64,000 nucleotides of DNA from Crambe crambe. Its lineage: Eukaryota > Porifera > Demospongiae > Poecilosclerida > Crambeidae. Where the stretch lies: positions 7,811,001 through 7,875,000 of the forward strand of contig OZ004584.1 in assembly GCA_963924555.1 (NCBI GenBank), written 5' to 3'. The translations under genes and the position numbers were made by a program. The notes under the pieces were generated by a model. That model had not been told where the DNA came from, ran no database searches, and saw only the letters and a program-made list of their open reading frames with translations. Position 1 is the first letter of the stretch. Each line of letters begins with the position of its first letter. Of the stretch, positions 54,048 to 64,000 are shown one piece after another.

Positions 54048-54503
54048 TACATGATAAATCTGATTGTTCCATGTCATCTAATGAATGTTGACTTTCTGCC
54101 ACCCTTGCTCTGAGAATATCATGCTCTTCAAGCCATGAATATCAGGTGATATCTTGCTGTTTATTATTGGGAGTGTAAGAAACCCTCAACCATGAGTTGT
54201 TGCACTAGGTATGTACCCCCAATACTGTCAAGGATTAAAATCACCTTTCCATCATTTGAGTATCAATTCTCAAGGAAGTGGATGCTTCTTCTTTTATACG
54301 GCTCCAACTAAATATGACCAATCAATTAGGCTGTGCTTCAGTGTCATCTTTGGGAAACAGTATTACCTATGGCTAATAACTGTATGCTAGCATAATAGGC
54401 ATAGTTGTGCGTGATTTAATTAAATTCCTGTGGTTAATTAGCCATTAATGGGCACTGTAGTGCTAGCATGGCTGATTACATTGTGACCCACAATGTAATG
54501 TTA

Positions 54504-54676
54504 CAGTGTAACCTGGTTATAATGGTCACGGTATAAGCAGATCACCTTTCTATAACAGCCAGGGGTCCAAGTCCCTTGAGGGCTTTTTAGCAACCTGAGT
54601 TAGCGAGCCACCTCTTTATAACAGCCATTTCTTGCTGGCCAGAGGGTGACCACTATAACCACTGCAGGTTCCACTG
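54504..54676. mobile_element. Second mariner-like MITE with TA target duplication
   Basis: Left end CAGTGTAACCTGGTTATA, right end GGTTCCACTG, flanked by TA on both sides. The inverted inner parts (GGTTATAATGGTCAC against GTGACCACTATAACC) confirm the structure. Confidence 0.75.
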
Positions 54677-55563
54677 TATTATCATGAAATGCCATCAGCA
54701 TAGACATCCCTATTGTGTCTACACTGGAGAGTACAGTATGCACCTGGAATGTGCTATACTCTCTGGCAATCATAACTCTGGACACTTTTATGGTATTGGA
54801 TGAAAAAAGCCCATAACTTTGTCTTCATCAGGTCAGGGTAGTATTCGAAACTGTCATAACTTTGATTACTGGGCATTCTCTATTCATTAGGGCCTTGCCA
54901 AAACACATTATTCTGGTCTTCCTGTTTATAAGTTGTGGTGTTTTTGATGTTTCTGTGTAAGCCAGTGAACAAACCACATACAGTGAATTGTAGTGATCTT
55001 GCAACCCAACACCAAACATTTCCTGGGGGGGGGGGGGGGGGGGGGGCACCCCTAAGAACCGTGCATATGTTCTCATTCGGAATCTCAGGTTGTGTGAATT
55101 GTTTAGATTCTAATCACACCTCTTAGGTAGAGAGAGAAAGATATATCTAGCATGAATGATTAGGAAGCAGCTACAACTATGAAGTAATGGCTTCCTCACT
55201 AGAAAGTTTATCTGTCTGCGAATGATGTACATAAACTGTGCAACTGCATGAGAAAACAGTGAAAGGAAAAGGTTCTATTCATATTATGGTTACTGGTTGA
55301 CTGTACAACGAAGGATTGTCACATTTCTGCAATTATACTCTATTACTGCCAGTGGACAAACAGCAACTCCGCTGTGCACAGCAATTAATGGTTCTCTTGT
55401 TACAACATCCTGTTCCCTGGTCAGTCTAGTCCTCTAAAATCCCAGTGGTTACATTGGAATGAAGTAAGCACTCATTAGTGTCAGGCAGTATGACATTACT
55501 TGAAGTTAAAATAATTATTTGTTGCTCAAAAAGCAAGCAAACAAGGGTAGGATGGAGATGGTC

Positions 55564-56180
55564 TAGCCTCGTACCCAGGCCCGCTTTTTTCACGGGGCGG
55601 TGGAAAAGCGAAGGGCCTGGTATAAGTTGCATGCATATGCGCTCCATCCCCCCAATTAAGGGGGATTCACTATACTTTTGGGCACGTCCGTTACACAAAT
55701 CGTAATAAACATTTCATCATCGTAATTTTGAGAGCTGAGCCAGCAGCTAGCTAGCTCTAGATAGACTGTTTTGTCGCTTTTGTTCTTTCTGCGCTAGATT
55801 CAACTCCCAGAAGCGTTCTGTGTGAGCTGTTTATGTTATTCACTACCAACTAGTTAGATGAGAAGAGTCGCTGCTATCAAATTACCTTTTGTTTTTGACC
55901 ATAAACTTGGCTTGAGAGGGATAGTGCTGTTCTTATTGTGTCTTAGTTTATTTTCACTGATGTGGATAAGGTCTGGAGCCAAATCTAGCTAGCTAGCTAG
56001 CTTTAAGCTGATTGAATGCACGCATGCTAGACTACATACGTTTTTATGATTACATCATTCATCATGCACGAAATTTTACATATTATTTCGTGCCTAATTA
56101 AGCGCATGCGCATGCAACTTATACCAGGCCCTTCATTTTTCTACCGCCCCGTGAAAAAAGCGGGCCTGGGTACGAGGCTA
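55564..56180. mobile_element. 617-bp MITE with TAGCCTCG ends and 9-bp target duplication
   Basis: Arms of about 85 bases begin TAGCCTCGTACCCAGGCCCG and end with the complement. GAGATGGTC flanks both sides exactly (55555-55563, 56181-56189). It has the same eight terminal bases and duplication length as the 50-bp element at 59683. Nine-base duplications are typical of Mutator-like elements. Confidence 0.88.
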
Positions 56181-56189
56181 GAGATGGTC

Positions 56190-57020
56190 AATCTTTATTC
56201 TGTATATCCAACCATAGCTAGATGCAGTGTGAGCATGTCAACATTCATGACTTGTGAATATCAATAGATAGTGCACACATTATATTCTTTGGCCTAATAC
56301 TACACTGCTGCACCTAATACATCAAGATCTGATTAGTGACAGTCATTGGTGCACATGATTCTAGACAACAAGTCTGCAGGATCTAAACCACAAATATGTA
56401 ATCAGCCACATTCTAGTGGTGTATAACGGATCATAAACAGTGCCATTATAGCCCATAAGACCATAGGCACTGTCTAAACTTGCTCTCATATCAGGCCAAA
56501 TAGGGGGAAATCTGTAATCCAGATCATATGACCAAATCATAAGGGATGACCCATGGTCATAATAATGAGTTACCTTTGATCTGCCAGGGTTTCATCTAGG
56601 AATTTCACCTTCCAAGGGGGGAAGCCACTGATTGTGTGACCATAGGCCACAGTGAGGGGGAGGGTGCGGGAGCTTGGGTATACCTATGCAGCTGCTAGCT
56701 TATTATTACTTTGACTGTTGCATTTGAGGTTGATAAATCACATAACCTCCTACCTACAGAGATAGATATTTGCTGGACTAATGGTATTTATGGTCTCTAT
56801 GCAGTAGTTAACACAGCCTTCCCTGTGACCCTCAGGTACACAGTATCTCTCCAGTATACTTTAAACATAGTACATTTTTCCTTTGATGTCGTCAATAGAA
56901 TGGTGATTACCTTTGATGCACGAAAGCACCCCCTAATATTAATTTTAGGGAGAACTGACATAGGAGTGAATGTCAGGTGATAGAATCGCATGTGTACTTG
57001 GACTGATGCGAGCATGCACA
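56190..57020. repeat. Right member of the segmental duplication
   Basis: It matches about 51440-52130 at high identity. The longest conserved piece (56690-56960) is open on the + strand for about 89 codons, but the matching left copy is interrupted, so coding is doubtful. A truncated CAGGGTTTCAT element lies at about 56587-56670. Confidence 0.6.
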
Positions 57021-58850
57021 CTTTATCTCAAGATAAGAATGCACCTGTAGCAATTACCTCATCATACAACTTATCAAGAGACCAAGCAGCTTTGAGATTC
57101 CACAAGTCAGGTATAAAGTTACCTCTTCCTTTCAGTGGCCATGGGTGTTATTCTTTACTAGCGCAGTCGATTTGGTGATCTGCCAGTAATAGCCATTGTT
57201 TATAACCACACATATCAGTGAGTCTGCCATAGGCCATTCGCCGGGTCAAAAGGTCAAATGTCTGATCAAAATTAGCTTTGGTCTGACATCATATCGGCAT
57301 ATAGATCCTACTGCACTCTATTTAATGGCCATGTCCAATCAACTCTTCTTATGGTCTGACATTTTATCAGATCATTTCAATAGAGTTATAATCCTCATTG
57401 ACATATTGGACAATGAGTTATGAGCTGTGTGTAAGAAATCTATCAAGTGTTTGGAACTGTTTTGCTAATGATGGTAAAACACCATGCACTGGCTTCCTAT
57501 TAAAATTTCAGTTTTCTGTTTCTGAATTTGACTACTGGACTACTACTACATATGGATTCAGCATCTACAAAGTAAAGTTTGCTTGAATTATATGACAGAA
57601 ATTGAAGTAACAAATTCCTGGGCATTACATCAAGGTGATGGACATCTGTCACTCAACTAGCTATAGAGTATGTGTGTTTAATAATAACTACAAAATAGCC
57701 AAACAGCCTAGCATAGTGCATTACTATACATAGGCACAGTAGGTCTGGCTATAGCCAGCCAAATATAACAAGTTAGTCTTTTAAAAGACTAGGAATGCCT
57801 CGACACTTAAGTGCAACCTTTATTTTAAATGCTTTACAGTGAATATGACAGTGGTTAGAGACAAGTAAAAGGTGATAGAGATACACTGAGGGATCACCGG
57901 CTTCCTACAAGGATAATTATTATTTTTAAATGTTTGAAGGAATTACTGAATACTTGCTGCATGGGCATAAGTGCAGGGGGTTGTGGGGTCAAATGTTTCA
58001 TTATACAAAATGTTGCTCAGCTTCTTTTTAATTCTGGCTGTGGAGAGTTCCAAATAATGTGCACTGAGCAACATGGCTTATTTAGTATTTACACAGCTAG
58101 TATTCTTGCTGTTCAACGCTTTCAAACTGCTGTTTTGAATGGTTACTCTCACACATAGCTTGATTGAAGTATGTGTACTGGATTCTCATTGTTTGGAAGC
58201 CTCAAAGTCTTAGTTCTGAGATTCTCCTTCACCATGGCTCTCTCTTTGGCACTTCAAACAATCACTAGTCCGTGTACACTGCAATCTCTGTTGTTTTTGT
58301 TCACTGTTGTCTTTTAGTCAGTTCTGCACGTCATAATGGGCTTGATTTGTTGGCAAAGAAGCATCAGCACTCTCTTCACGGAGTAGAGTTACCGCGTACC
58401 GGTAGTGACTGCGAGCCTGAGCCTGTCTGTTTGTTCTTAGTACCGTAGTAGAGCTTGTGTCTAGCTATAGTTAGCTAGCTAGATTAAATCATGTATCTAT
58501 GATTAAATGCACATGCTCGATACGCATCATCGTGCATCATTGCGCGTGCGCGTGTAACGTACCACCATGCATAGTCGCCTCCAGCACTGCACCTCGGCAC
58601 TTTGGTGCCGAGGCAAAAACTCAATGCTATAGCTTAGACAGCTGCACTACAACCGATTAATTGTGAAGGCTACAACTATACTTCTGTGTAACTTCACTAT
58701 ATTAATCTAAATAGTGTACACTATCATTCATAAATGTATTCACTCATTGAGCACTAAGAAAATATGTCACTTAAAGCTCAGAAATTAATTATGACCAGCA
58801 GTTATTTCTAGCGCTGAGTAATACTCATTACCATGGCCTTGAATTCTTAT
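57020..58850. other. Intergenic, repeats only
   Basis: No supported gene. A 60-bp segment at about 57772-57830 with the palindrome TAGTCTTTTAAAAGACTA recurs at about 61042-61100. A segment at 57070-57180 (AGAGACCAAGCAGCTTTGA, TTTCAGTGGCCAT) recurs near 60168-60280. A perfect small stem CCTCGGCAC/GTGCCGAGG lies at about 58590-58612. Confidence 0.5.
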
Positions 58851-58854
58851 TCTA

Positions 58855-59835
58855 GAGGTACTTAACTCTCCAATCTCAACCATTACCTCCATCATCCTTC
58901 TCTCCCCCTCCCTGGAGCCATCAGTTTTATCACCACCAGCAGTACAACAGATACAGGTGCTAGTATTGAATACAACAGTGAGGATGTCCCTTCAATATTA
59001 TCTTCAATCAAAAACAAGCCTCATGGAACAGTTGAGTGCATGGTACAGGAGGTACCTGGATTCTTAGTGGTGGACCTTCTACTTTTATTTCCAGGAGTTA
59101 GTGTTGAAGGGAAAGAATTAAATGTGATAATGCTGAGTCAGCGAATAGTGAACGACATGGCTCACCTGATGTTGAGCAAGAAAGAGAACAACTCTTAGGA
59201 CATGTAAGTTCTCTGTAACAGTTACGGAGGATTAAGGAAGGAATATAGGACAACCTAAAATAAAATTTAAACATCATCTTCATTATACTACCCCCTTTAT
59301 TGTGCCACACATGTGCAGCCCTCCTACAAAAGAATTTCACAAACTTATTCATACATATGAAATAATGTCCACATGAAATGGTCATAATTTTTTTTTTTTA
59401 AATTACCACAGAGGCCTTTCTTTCTTATAGGGTACTAAAACAATCCCTTTTCACTATAGTTTATTGAAAGTTCCAGAGAGAGCTGAATGCTGCAGATTAC
59501 TGGGCTGATTTCATAGATCCATCCAGTGGCAGAGCATTGCCTCAGAACATGTTTGGCAGACAATGACATGTGATACACAGTTACTGTTATTACATTTCCT
59601 TCTCTTGCAGTAATTCAGTGCATATTCAATTACAGACAGATGAAAGATTCAGATACCTGGGGTTCAATATCATGGACTTGGGTAGCCTCGAACCCAGCCT
59701 CCTTTTTTTGAGCCTGGGTTCAAGCGAGGCTAGGACTTGGGCTGCTGTAAATGCATCAGATATCCAATCTATAGGGAACATTTACTTTCGTTGGCAATTT
59801 CCACCACTGCACTCGCAAACATAATGGAACTGTGA
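58855..59835 (+). pseudogene. MMADHC-like (cobalamin trafficking) pseudogene
   Basis: Three exon-like stretches match the C-terminal half of MMADHC, the protein that routes vitamin B12 cofactor to the cytosolic or mitochondrial branch. Exon a (about 58855-59211) has VECMVQEVPGFL and VIMLSQRIVNDMA, then VEQEREQLLGH in another frame. Exon b (about 59459-59550) has FIESSRE, then DYWADFIDPSSG in another frame. Exon c (from 59611) has QTDERFRYLGFNIMDLG. After MDLG a 50-bp MITE plus duplication shifts the frame; the original end (CCKCIRYP to ANIMEL) is still readable to 59835. One missing base in exon a and a 2-base excess in a GA run of exon b give further shifts. Introns are kept, so it is a duplicated, not retrocopied, gene. 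The N-terminal half was not found. Confidence 0.72.
59683..59732. mobile_element. 50-bp TAGCCTCG MITE inside the MMADHC-like exon
   Basis: TAGCCTCGAACCCAG and its complement form a hairpin flanked by exact GGACTTGGG repeats (59674-59682, 59733-59741). Removing element and one repeat restores MDLGCC in the MMADHC frame, proving insertion into coding sequence. Confidence 0.92.
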
Positions 59836-59849
59836 ACTATTATTGTATT

Positions 59850-59930
59850 ATTCACTATTAATGTATCAGGCATCCAATCTGGGGAGCATTTACTTCGTTT
59901 TCAACCAACTCACAATCTATTCAGAACCAC
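59850..59930 (+). pseudogene. Partial repeat of the MMADHC-like last exon
   Basis: GCATCCAATCTGGGGAGCAT and flanks repeat, with changes, the end of the last exon at about 59750-59795. It indicates a short tandem duplication after the gene decayed. Confidence 0.5.
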
Positions 59931-60639
59931 CAAATAGGTGAGTTGCCTAATCAGTACAGGCACCTGATATAACTGTTACTTACATGCCCTAAGAGTTGTT
60001 CTCTTTCTTGTTCAAAATCAGGTGACCATCCAGTCATGCCATTTACTGTTCGCTGACTTAGTGTTATCACATTCAACAATACCAGAAAGTCTGCCACTAA
60101 TGCAATAATAGTTAAAATAAGGGGGTGGACATAATTATGAGTGATGAATGGAAGTATCTATTTGTTCAAGAGACCAAGCAGCTTTGAAATTCTACAAGTC
60201 ACCAATATGGTAATCAACTTTCAGTGGCCATATGTGTAGGTCCTAGTGTATTGCATTCAATTTTATGATCTGCCATGCGCGATCTCCAAATCATCATGCA
60301 TCTGACCTCACAAGGATCAAAACAAATCTTTGTAACGACCAGCTTTACCACACAAGATCTCACAATCTGCTAATTTGAAGTTCAAAAAGTGTTAGGGCTG
60401 GTGATCACAAGAAATATCTTAAATTTAATCAATGTGATAATGCTGGTCTAATAGTAACTATGTGGTTTATACAGCATCAGCCTATGACCCTTGTTGCTAT
60501 CTTCCACACACAAATCACATGTAAGCATATATCCTATGTAAGCTAATATCCTCTAATGTTGATTCCTTATTCCCCCGTGCATACCACACTAGGCATAACT
60601 GGGCACGCTAGGCATAACTAGCATAGCATCCCACGCTGT

Positions 60640-61000
60640 TTTGTATAGGCTCTAGAGAAGTTTAGTTGGTGATTCTTTAATGTGTGTACACTGTAGTTCT
60701 CTTGATACCACCACTGGAGTCCATCGTGTCTCCAGCTCCATTTCGACACTACATGCAAAGAGAGAGTTCATAGTTTAGCATCTTAATCACCAAAATGCTA
60801 TCAAGAAGTACTACAAACAATCATTATGTTTATTGTTTGAGATCCACACCACTTCAGTTTCATCACATACCTGAACATATATAACCACTAAGATAATAGT
60901 CCATAGCACATGGTCCTAAGTTGGTATCCACCCAGTCTATGGCAGCATCAGCTCCAAGCATAACTGTGGATGTGACATTTCTACTCAATCCAAAACCCAT
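60640..61000 (-). pseudogene. DOMON-domain-like exon pair
   Basis: A minus-strand exon 61000-60871, between AG and GTATGTG, reads MGFGLSRNVTSTVMLGADAA then IDWVDTNLGPCAMDYYLSGY. This fits the DOMON pattern (W-x-G-x-G-x-S, M-x-G-A-D, W-V-D, D-Y-Y-x-x-G-Y); DOMON domains bind heme or sugar in secreted and membrane redox proteins. The next stretch (from 60748) contains CRNGAGDTMDSSGGIKRTTV, which also suits the fold, but it is not in frame with the donor used above and ends soon after. It is therefore either a decayed fragment or I have a splice site wrong. No other exons of the gene were found. Confidence 0.4.
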
Positions 61001-62894
61001 CTACTCATTTTTGACCTTTGGATGGTCATTACAATCCCACTTTAACAAGTTAGTCTTTTAAAAGACTAGGAATGCCTCGGCACTTCAGTGCAACTTTAAT
61101 TTAGAATCAAGACAGTTATAGTAGAGATCAAGGGGCAAGGTGAATATAAATTGACTTTAAGTACTCTAAACTTTGAATATAGCTAGATGGTGTGCATGCA
61201 TGCATACCATTATAACTAAAGTAGACACTCACATGATGGTCTGTTTACCACATTGGTTCATCAGGTTGCATGTGGAGGGATATTCCTTACGCATTTAGCT
61301 CTTGCAAATTTTCCTTGTTCAATTTTGCAGTTTTATGATGGCTTGGAGCAGAAGAGTCTTTTGCAGCTGGAGGCATATTGTGTAAAACCCATCATGGTTC
61401 TAATTATCACATCGGTTCATGAACTTGTTTCCTGTTTTGTTTACACTTAAAAATGCAGCATTCATTAGAGTAAGTGATCAATTACTGGACACTTTTTCTG
61501 GCATCCATTTTATACCAGTACCTACTATTTAGATACCGGAAGATAGCCCATTGTAAAGTACCATACAGTGGGGTTTTTTTTTTGTTGTTGTTGTTGTTGT
61601 TGTTTTTGTTGTTTTTTTCAGAGATAAAATATTTCGTTAATCACCAAAGGAGAATATACAGATGAAGAATTATGATAGTCTATACAGTGCGCATGCATGC
61701 ACAACAATATCTACAGACTTCACAGCTGCTGAATCTCCATTTTCACTTGGTTTGCATACTTGCCTATTTTTGGCCTTCATTTCTTCAGGTATAGCCCTAT
61801 TCACGATCGTGGTGACTTTTTAATTGATAGAATCTATGTGAAATTTCGGTAATCAGTCTATCTATCGAAAATTTTTCTATCTAAATCTAAATAAAGCCTC
61901 CGTTTAGCCACATGTATAGAGTTGTTCTTTTTATTCGTACATCATTCAGCATTAACTATGGCACTTTATCCAGTCGGCTGATAACTTACCTAACCTTCAG
62001 GTCCACTTTTTTCTCCCCACCAAAATTATCCCGCTGTATGGTAATTCAGAATCCTGACTTTAGTCATGGCTGTTAATTCATATAGATTTTATACAAAGCA
62101 GGTGTCCAAAAAAATCAATAATCAGACATATTTCAGACGGCTACCAGTTAATGGTTTTCTAGGTATGATTATCAAAGTTGAAAGATAGGAAGTTCTATCC
62201 TTCCCCTACCTGTCTCCATTTATAGAAGTCAAGCTCCAAAATACCACTGCAATACAAACTTAAACTTAAGGCACTTTTAGGTAATCAAGAGTCAGATGGC
62301 AAAAAAATTGTTTGATTCTGAATATAAACACCACTAGTGGCATCAGCACCTTCTGAATGTAATAATACCCAAAGTTTCAAGTCCCGAAAATAAATGGTAC
62401 TATTGTTTTTTTGTTTTTTTTGTTGTTGTTTTTTGTGATCTCTCAATAGCCTTGTAAAATGTCAACTAATAATTATTGGTAGTTTAGTTATGAAACTTGT
62501 TAACATAAAGGCAAAAAGGATGCTGATTCCACTAGTAGTGTTAATGTGGGTCAAATTACAAATCGGCCCTTTTTTTTTCTTTTCTTTTTTTATGTGATTT
62601 TTTTACTGTTTGAATATATTCAGGTAACTGCACCCTCCCCCACCGTGACCTTATGGCTACACATTCCATGAGCTTCCCCTCCAAAGTGAAATTCCTAGAA
62701 CCCTGTCAATGACTAGAATAAGTGATCAATTATCAGACGGATCAATTACTGGATACTATTCTGGCATTTGGTTTATACCAGTACCTACAATTTAGGTATC
62801 AAAAGATAGCCCATGACTCTCAGCTATGGCTGTTAATTCATATAGATTTTATATGCGTTTCTATTTATAGAAGTCAAGCTTCAAATATCACTGA

Positions 62895-62948
62895 ATACAA
62901 ACCAGGGTGATGTGCCCCTCCATGAAGCCAAAAATGCTGAAATTCGCC

Positions 62949-62987
<39 letters not shown>

Positions 62988-63052
62988 TATTTATTTTTAA
63001 TGGCTTGGATCCTAAAAATATACTATTTTTTGTCTTTCTTTTGGCAATATCT

Positions 63053-63087
<35 letters not shown>

Positions 63088-63140
63088 GTGTTTGGAGGGG
63101 AAGCTTCCCCTGCACCCCCCTCCTTAGATGAAACCCTGAT
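62895..63140. mobile_element. Diverged CAGGGTTTCAT-family element with ATT and G runs
   Basis: It shares GGATCCTA, CTTTTGGCAATATCTT, GGAGGGGAAGCTTCCCCTG and the end ATGAAACCCTG with the copy at 5503-5794. A (TTA)n run at about 62963-62990 and a run of about 33 G at 63054-63086 have expanded inside it. Confidence 0.65.
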
Positions 63141-63296
63141 TGACCTTCTGCTAATTAGACACTGAGACCAACAGCATTTAATAGCTCTTAGCCAATCAAC
63201 TATTATATAAACCATAGAAGTGATCATTCTCTACAACCACATCCTGCAGTGCAACCAATAATTATAACTCCGGTAGGCCATTCAGAAGAGCAGTAC

Positions 63297-63422
63297 CAGT
63301 GTTGCCAGGTTCATGGATTTATCCACAATCTGTGGATTTTTGGATAAGAAAATTGTTTATGGATGTCTATGGCATCCTTTTCTGTCTATGGATTTTTTTA
63401 AGAGAGCAACCTGGCAACACTG
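63297..63422. mobile_element. 126-bp MITE with CAGTGTTGCCAGG ends
   Basis: CAGTGTTGCCAGGTT at the left and AACCTGGCAACACTG at the right are exact complements, flanked by TAC (63294-63296, 63423-63425). A 3-bp duplication fits several cut-and-paste superfamilies. Confidence 0.75.
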
Positions 63423-64000
63423 TACTGAAGTAAAATGGCAAGTGTCTAATTGCCCGACCACGCCCACTTTTGCCTTAACCACAGATGGTAAGCTTCTTCT
63501 AGCTAGTTATTGCTAGCTATCATGCTTTGAAGTCTCAGTAGTCTACCAGGGGTCGTCGCCCGCCAGACTAGTGGGTTCTATACAGTCGCGTATAGCCACC
63601 CGACCGGAAGTGACATTGGAATAATACATTTCCTATTTCGAAGCACTTTTTAATTCCGCGAATTTATCAATAAATGTTAGCTACATATAAAATTGTACAC
63701 AGGCCGCAAAAAAGCGGTTAGTTACAAGTGCAGCTGCATAAATAACAAGGAAGAAGTGTTCTATCCCATCGTGTTTGAAATATTCATTAATTTCCGTGTA
63801 GGAAGCAATTAACCACAACTGTAAGGTAAGCATGTAGGTCTGTAGACTTTTGGCACAAATCATTCCGCAAGCAGAACAGTATTAGTTACCCCCTTCACTA
63901 AGTAGCTTAATGATAGATGCACCAAATATCCAAAAACTGTAACTGCAAAAGTATTATACAAGTAGTTATGCATGCTTCATTTATTGAGCAATATGAGAAC

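Larger units (their letters stand above)
61001..64000. other. Gene-free right end with dispersed repeats
   Basis: No supported gene. Segments at about 61465-61555 and 62710-62815 (TTATACCAGTACCTAC) are copies of each other, as are pieces near 62064 and 62828. Several T-rich runs are present. A diverged CAGGGTTTCAT-family element spans about 62895-63140. Confidence 0.5.

Noticed and set aside
56711..56980. 89-codon frame in the segmental duplication
   Set aside because: The sister copy at 51840-52130 is interrupted and no domain was recognised, so it is not listed as a gene.
57398..58158. Short + strand frames of 60-75 codons
   Set aside because: No recognisable domain, no conserved copy and no splice support.
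62907..63131. Frames with poly-Tyr, poly-Ile or poly-Gly in the ATT/G-run repeat
   Set aside because: Homopolymer and trinucleotide runs inside a transposon remnant.

Overview
The window looks like nuclear DNA of an early-branching animal, most likely a demosponge. It is AT-rich with short GT-AG introns, the non-coding DNA is full of the palindromic string TAGCTAGC, and several families of short inverted-repeat transposons are present. Its genes encode immunoglobulin/fibronectin-type receptors with tyrosine-rich tails, and it carries metazoan-type pseudogenes. The species cannot be fixed from the sequence alone.

The main content, from about 2.8 to 46.3 kb, is a clustered family of seven paralogous type I membrane receptor genes. 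Six lie on the + strand and the seventh is inverted. Each has about ten exons: signal peptide, one Ig-like domain, one FN3 domain, a second FN3-like domain split by an intron, two further beta-sandwich-like extracellular domains, a short stalk, a transmembrane helix with a basic stop-transfer, and a single-exon cytoplasmic tail. The tail carries spaced tyrosine motifs (YEEI, YEEV, YGNL, YQL, YGVP) and a conserved CTQCP. Manual splicing gives uninterrupted reading frames of about 640-670 residues for all seven. Most exons have phase 1 at both ends. The paralogs differ in discrete ways: fused exons and a frameshifted tail in copy 3, loss of the YEEI motif in copies 6 and 7, a replaced stalk exon in copy 1 and a deleted one in copy 7. 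Copies 2 and 4 are almost identical including introns. Copies 6 and 7 form an inverted pair with remnant exons between them. Multigene family, recent duplications, Ig ectodomain and SH2-docking tail together resemble invertebrate self/non-self recognition clusters; that role is an inference.

Between copies 2 and 3 (13.5-20.9 kb) sits a nest of three transposons. The outer element has perfect 60-bp terminal inverted repeats and two convergent genes: a HIRAN-domain protein (+) and an eleven-exon DDE/RNase-H-like transposase (-). A Ginger-like element (integrase zinc finger, ULP1 protease and PHD finger remnants, 4-bp target duplication) is inserted after the third codon of the HIRAN gene. A 634-bp foldback MITE is inserted inside that element.

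From 46.3 to 64 kb the window is gene-poor. It holds old segmental duplications, several MITE families with readable target-site duplications, an MMADHC-like pseudogene (58.9-59.8 kb) whose last exon was hit by a 50-bp MITE, and a DOMON-like exon pair on the minus strand near 60.9 kb. The first 0.5 kb carries part of an ankyrin-repeat gene on the minus strand.
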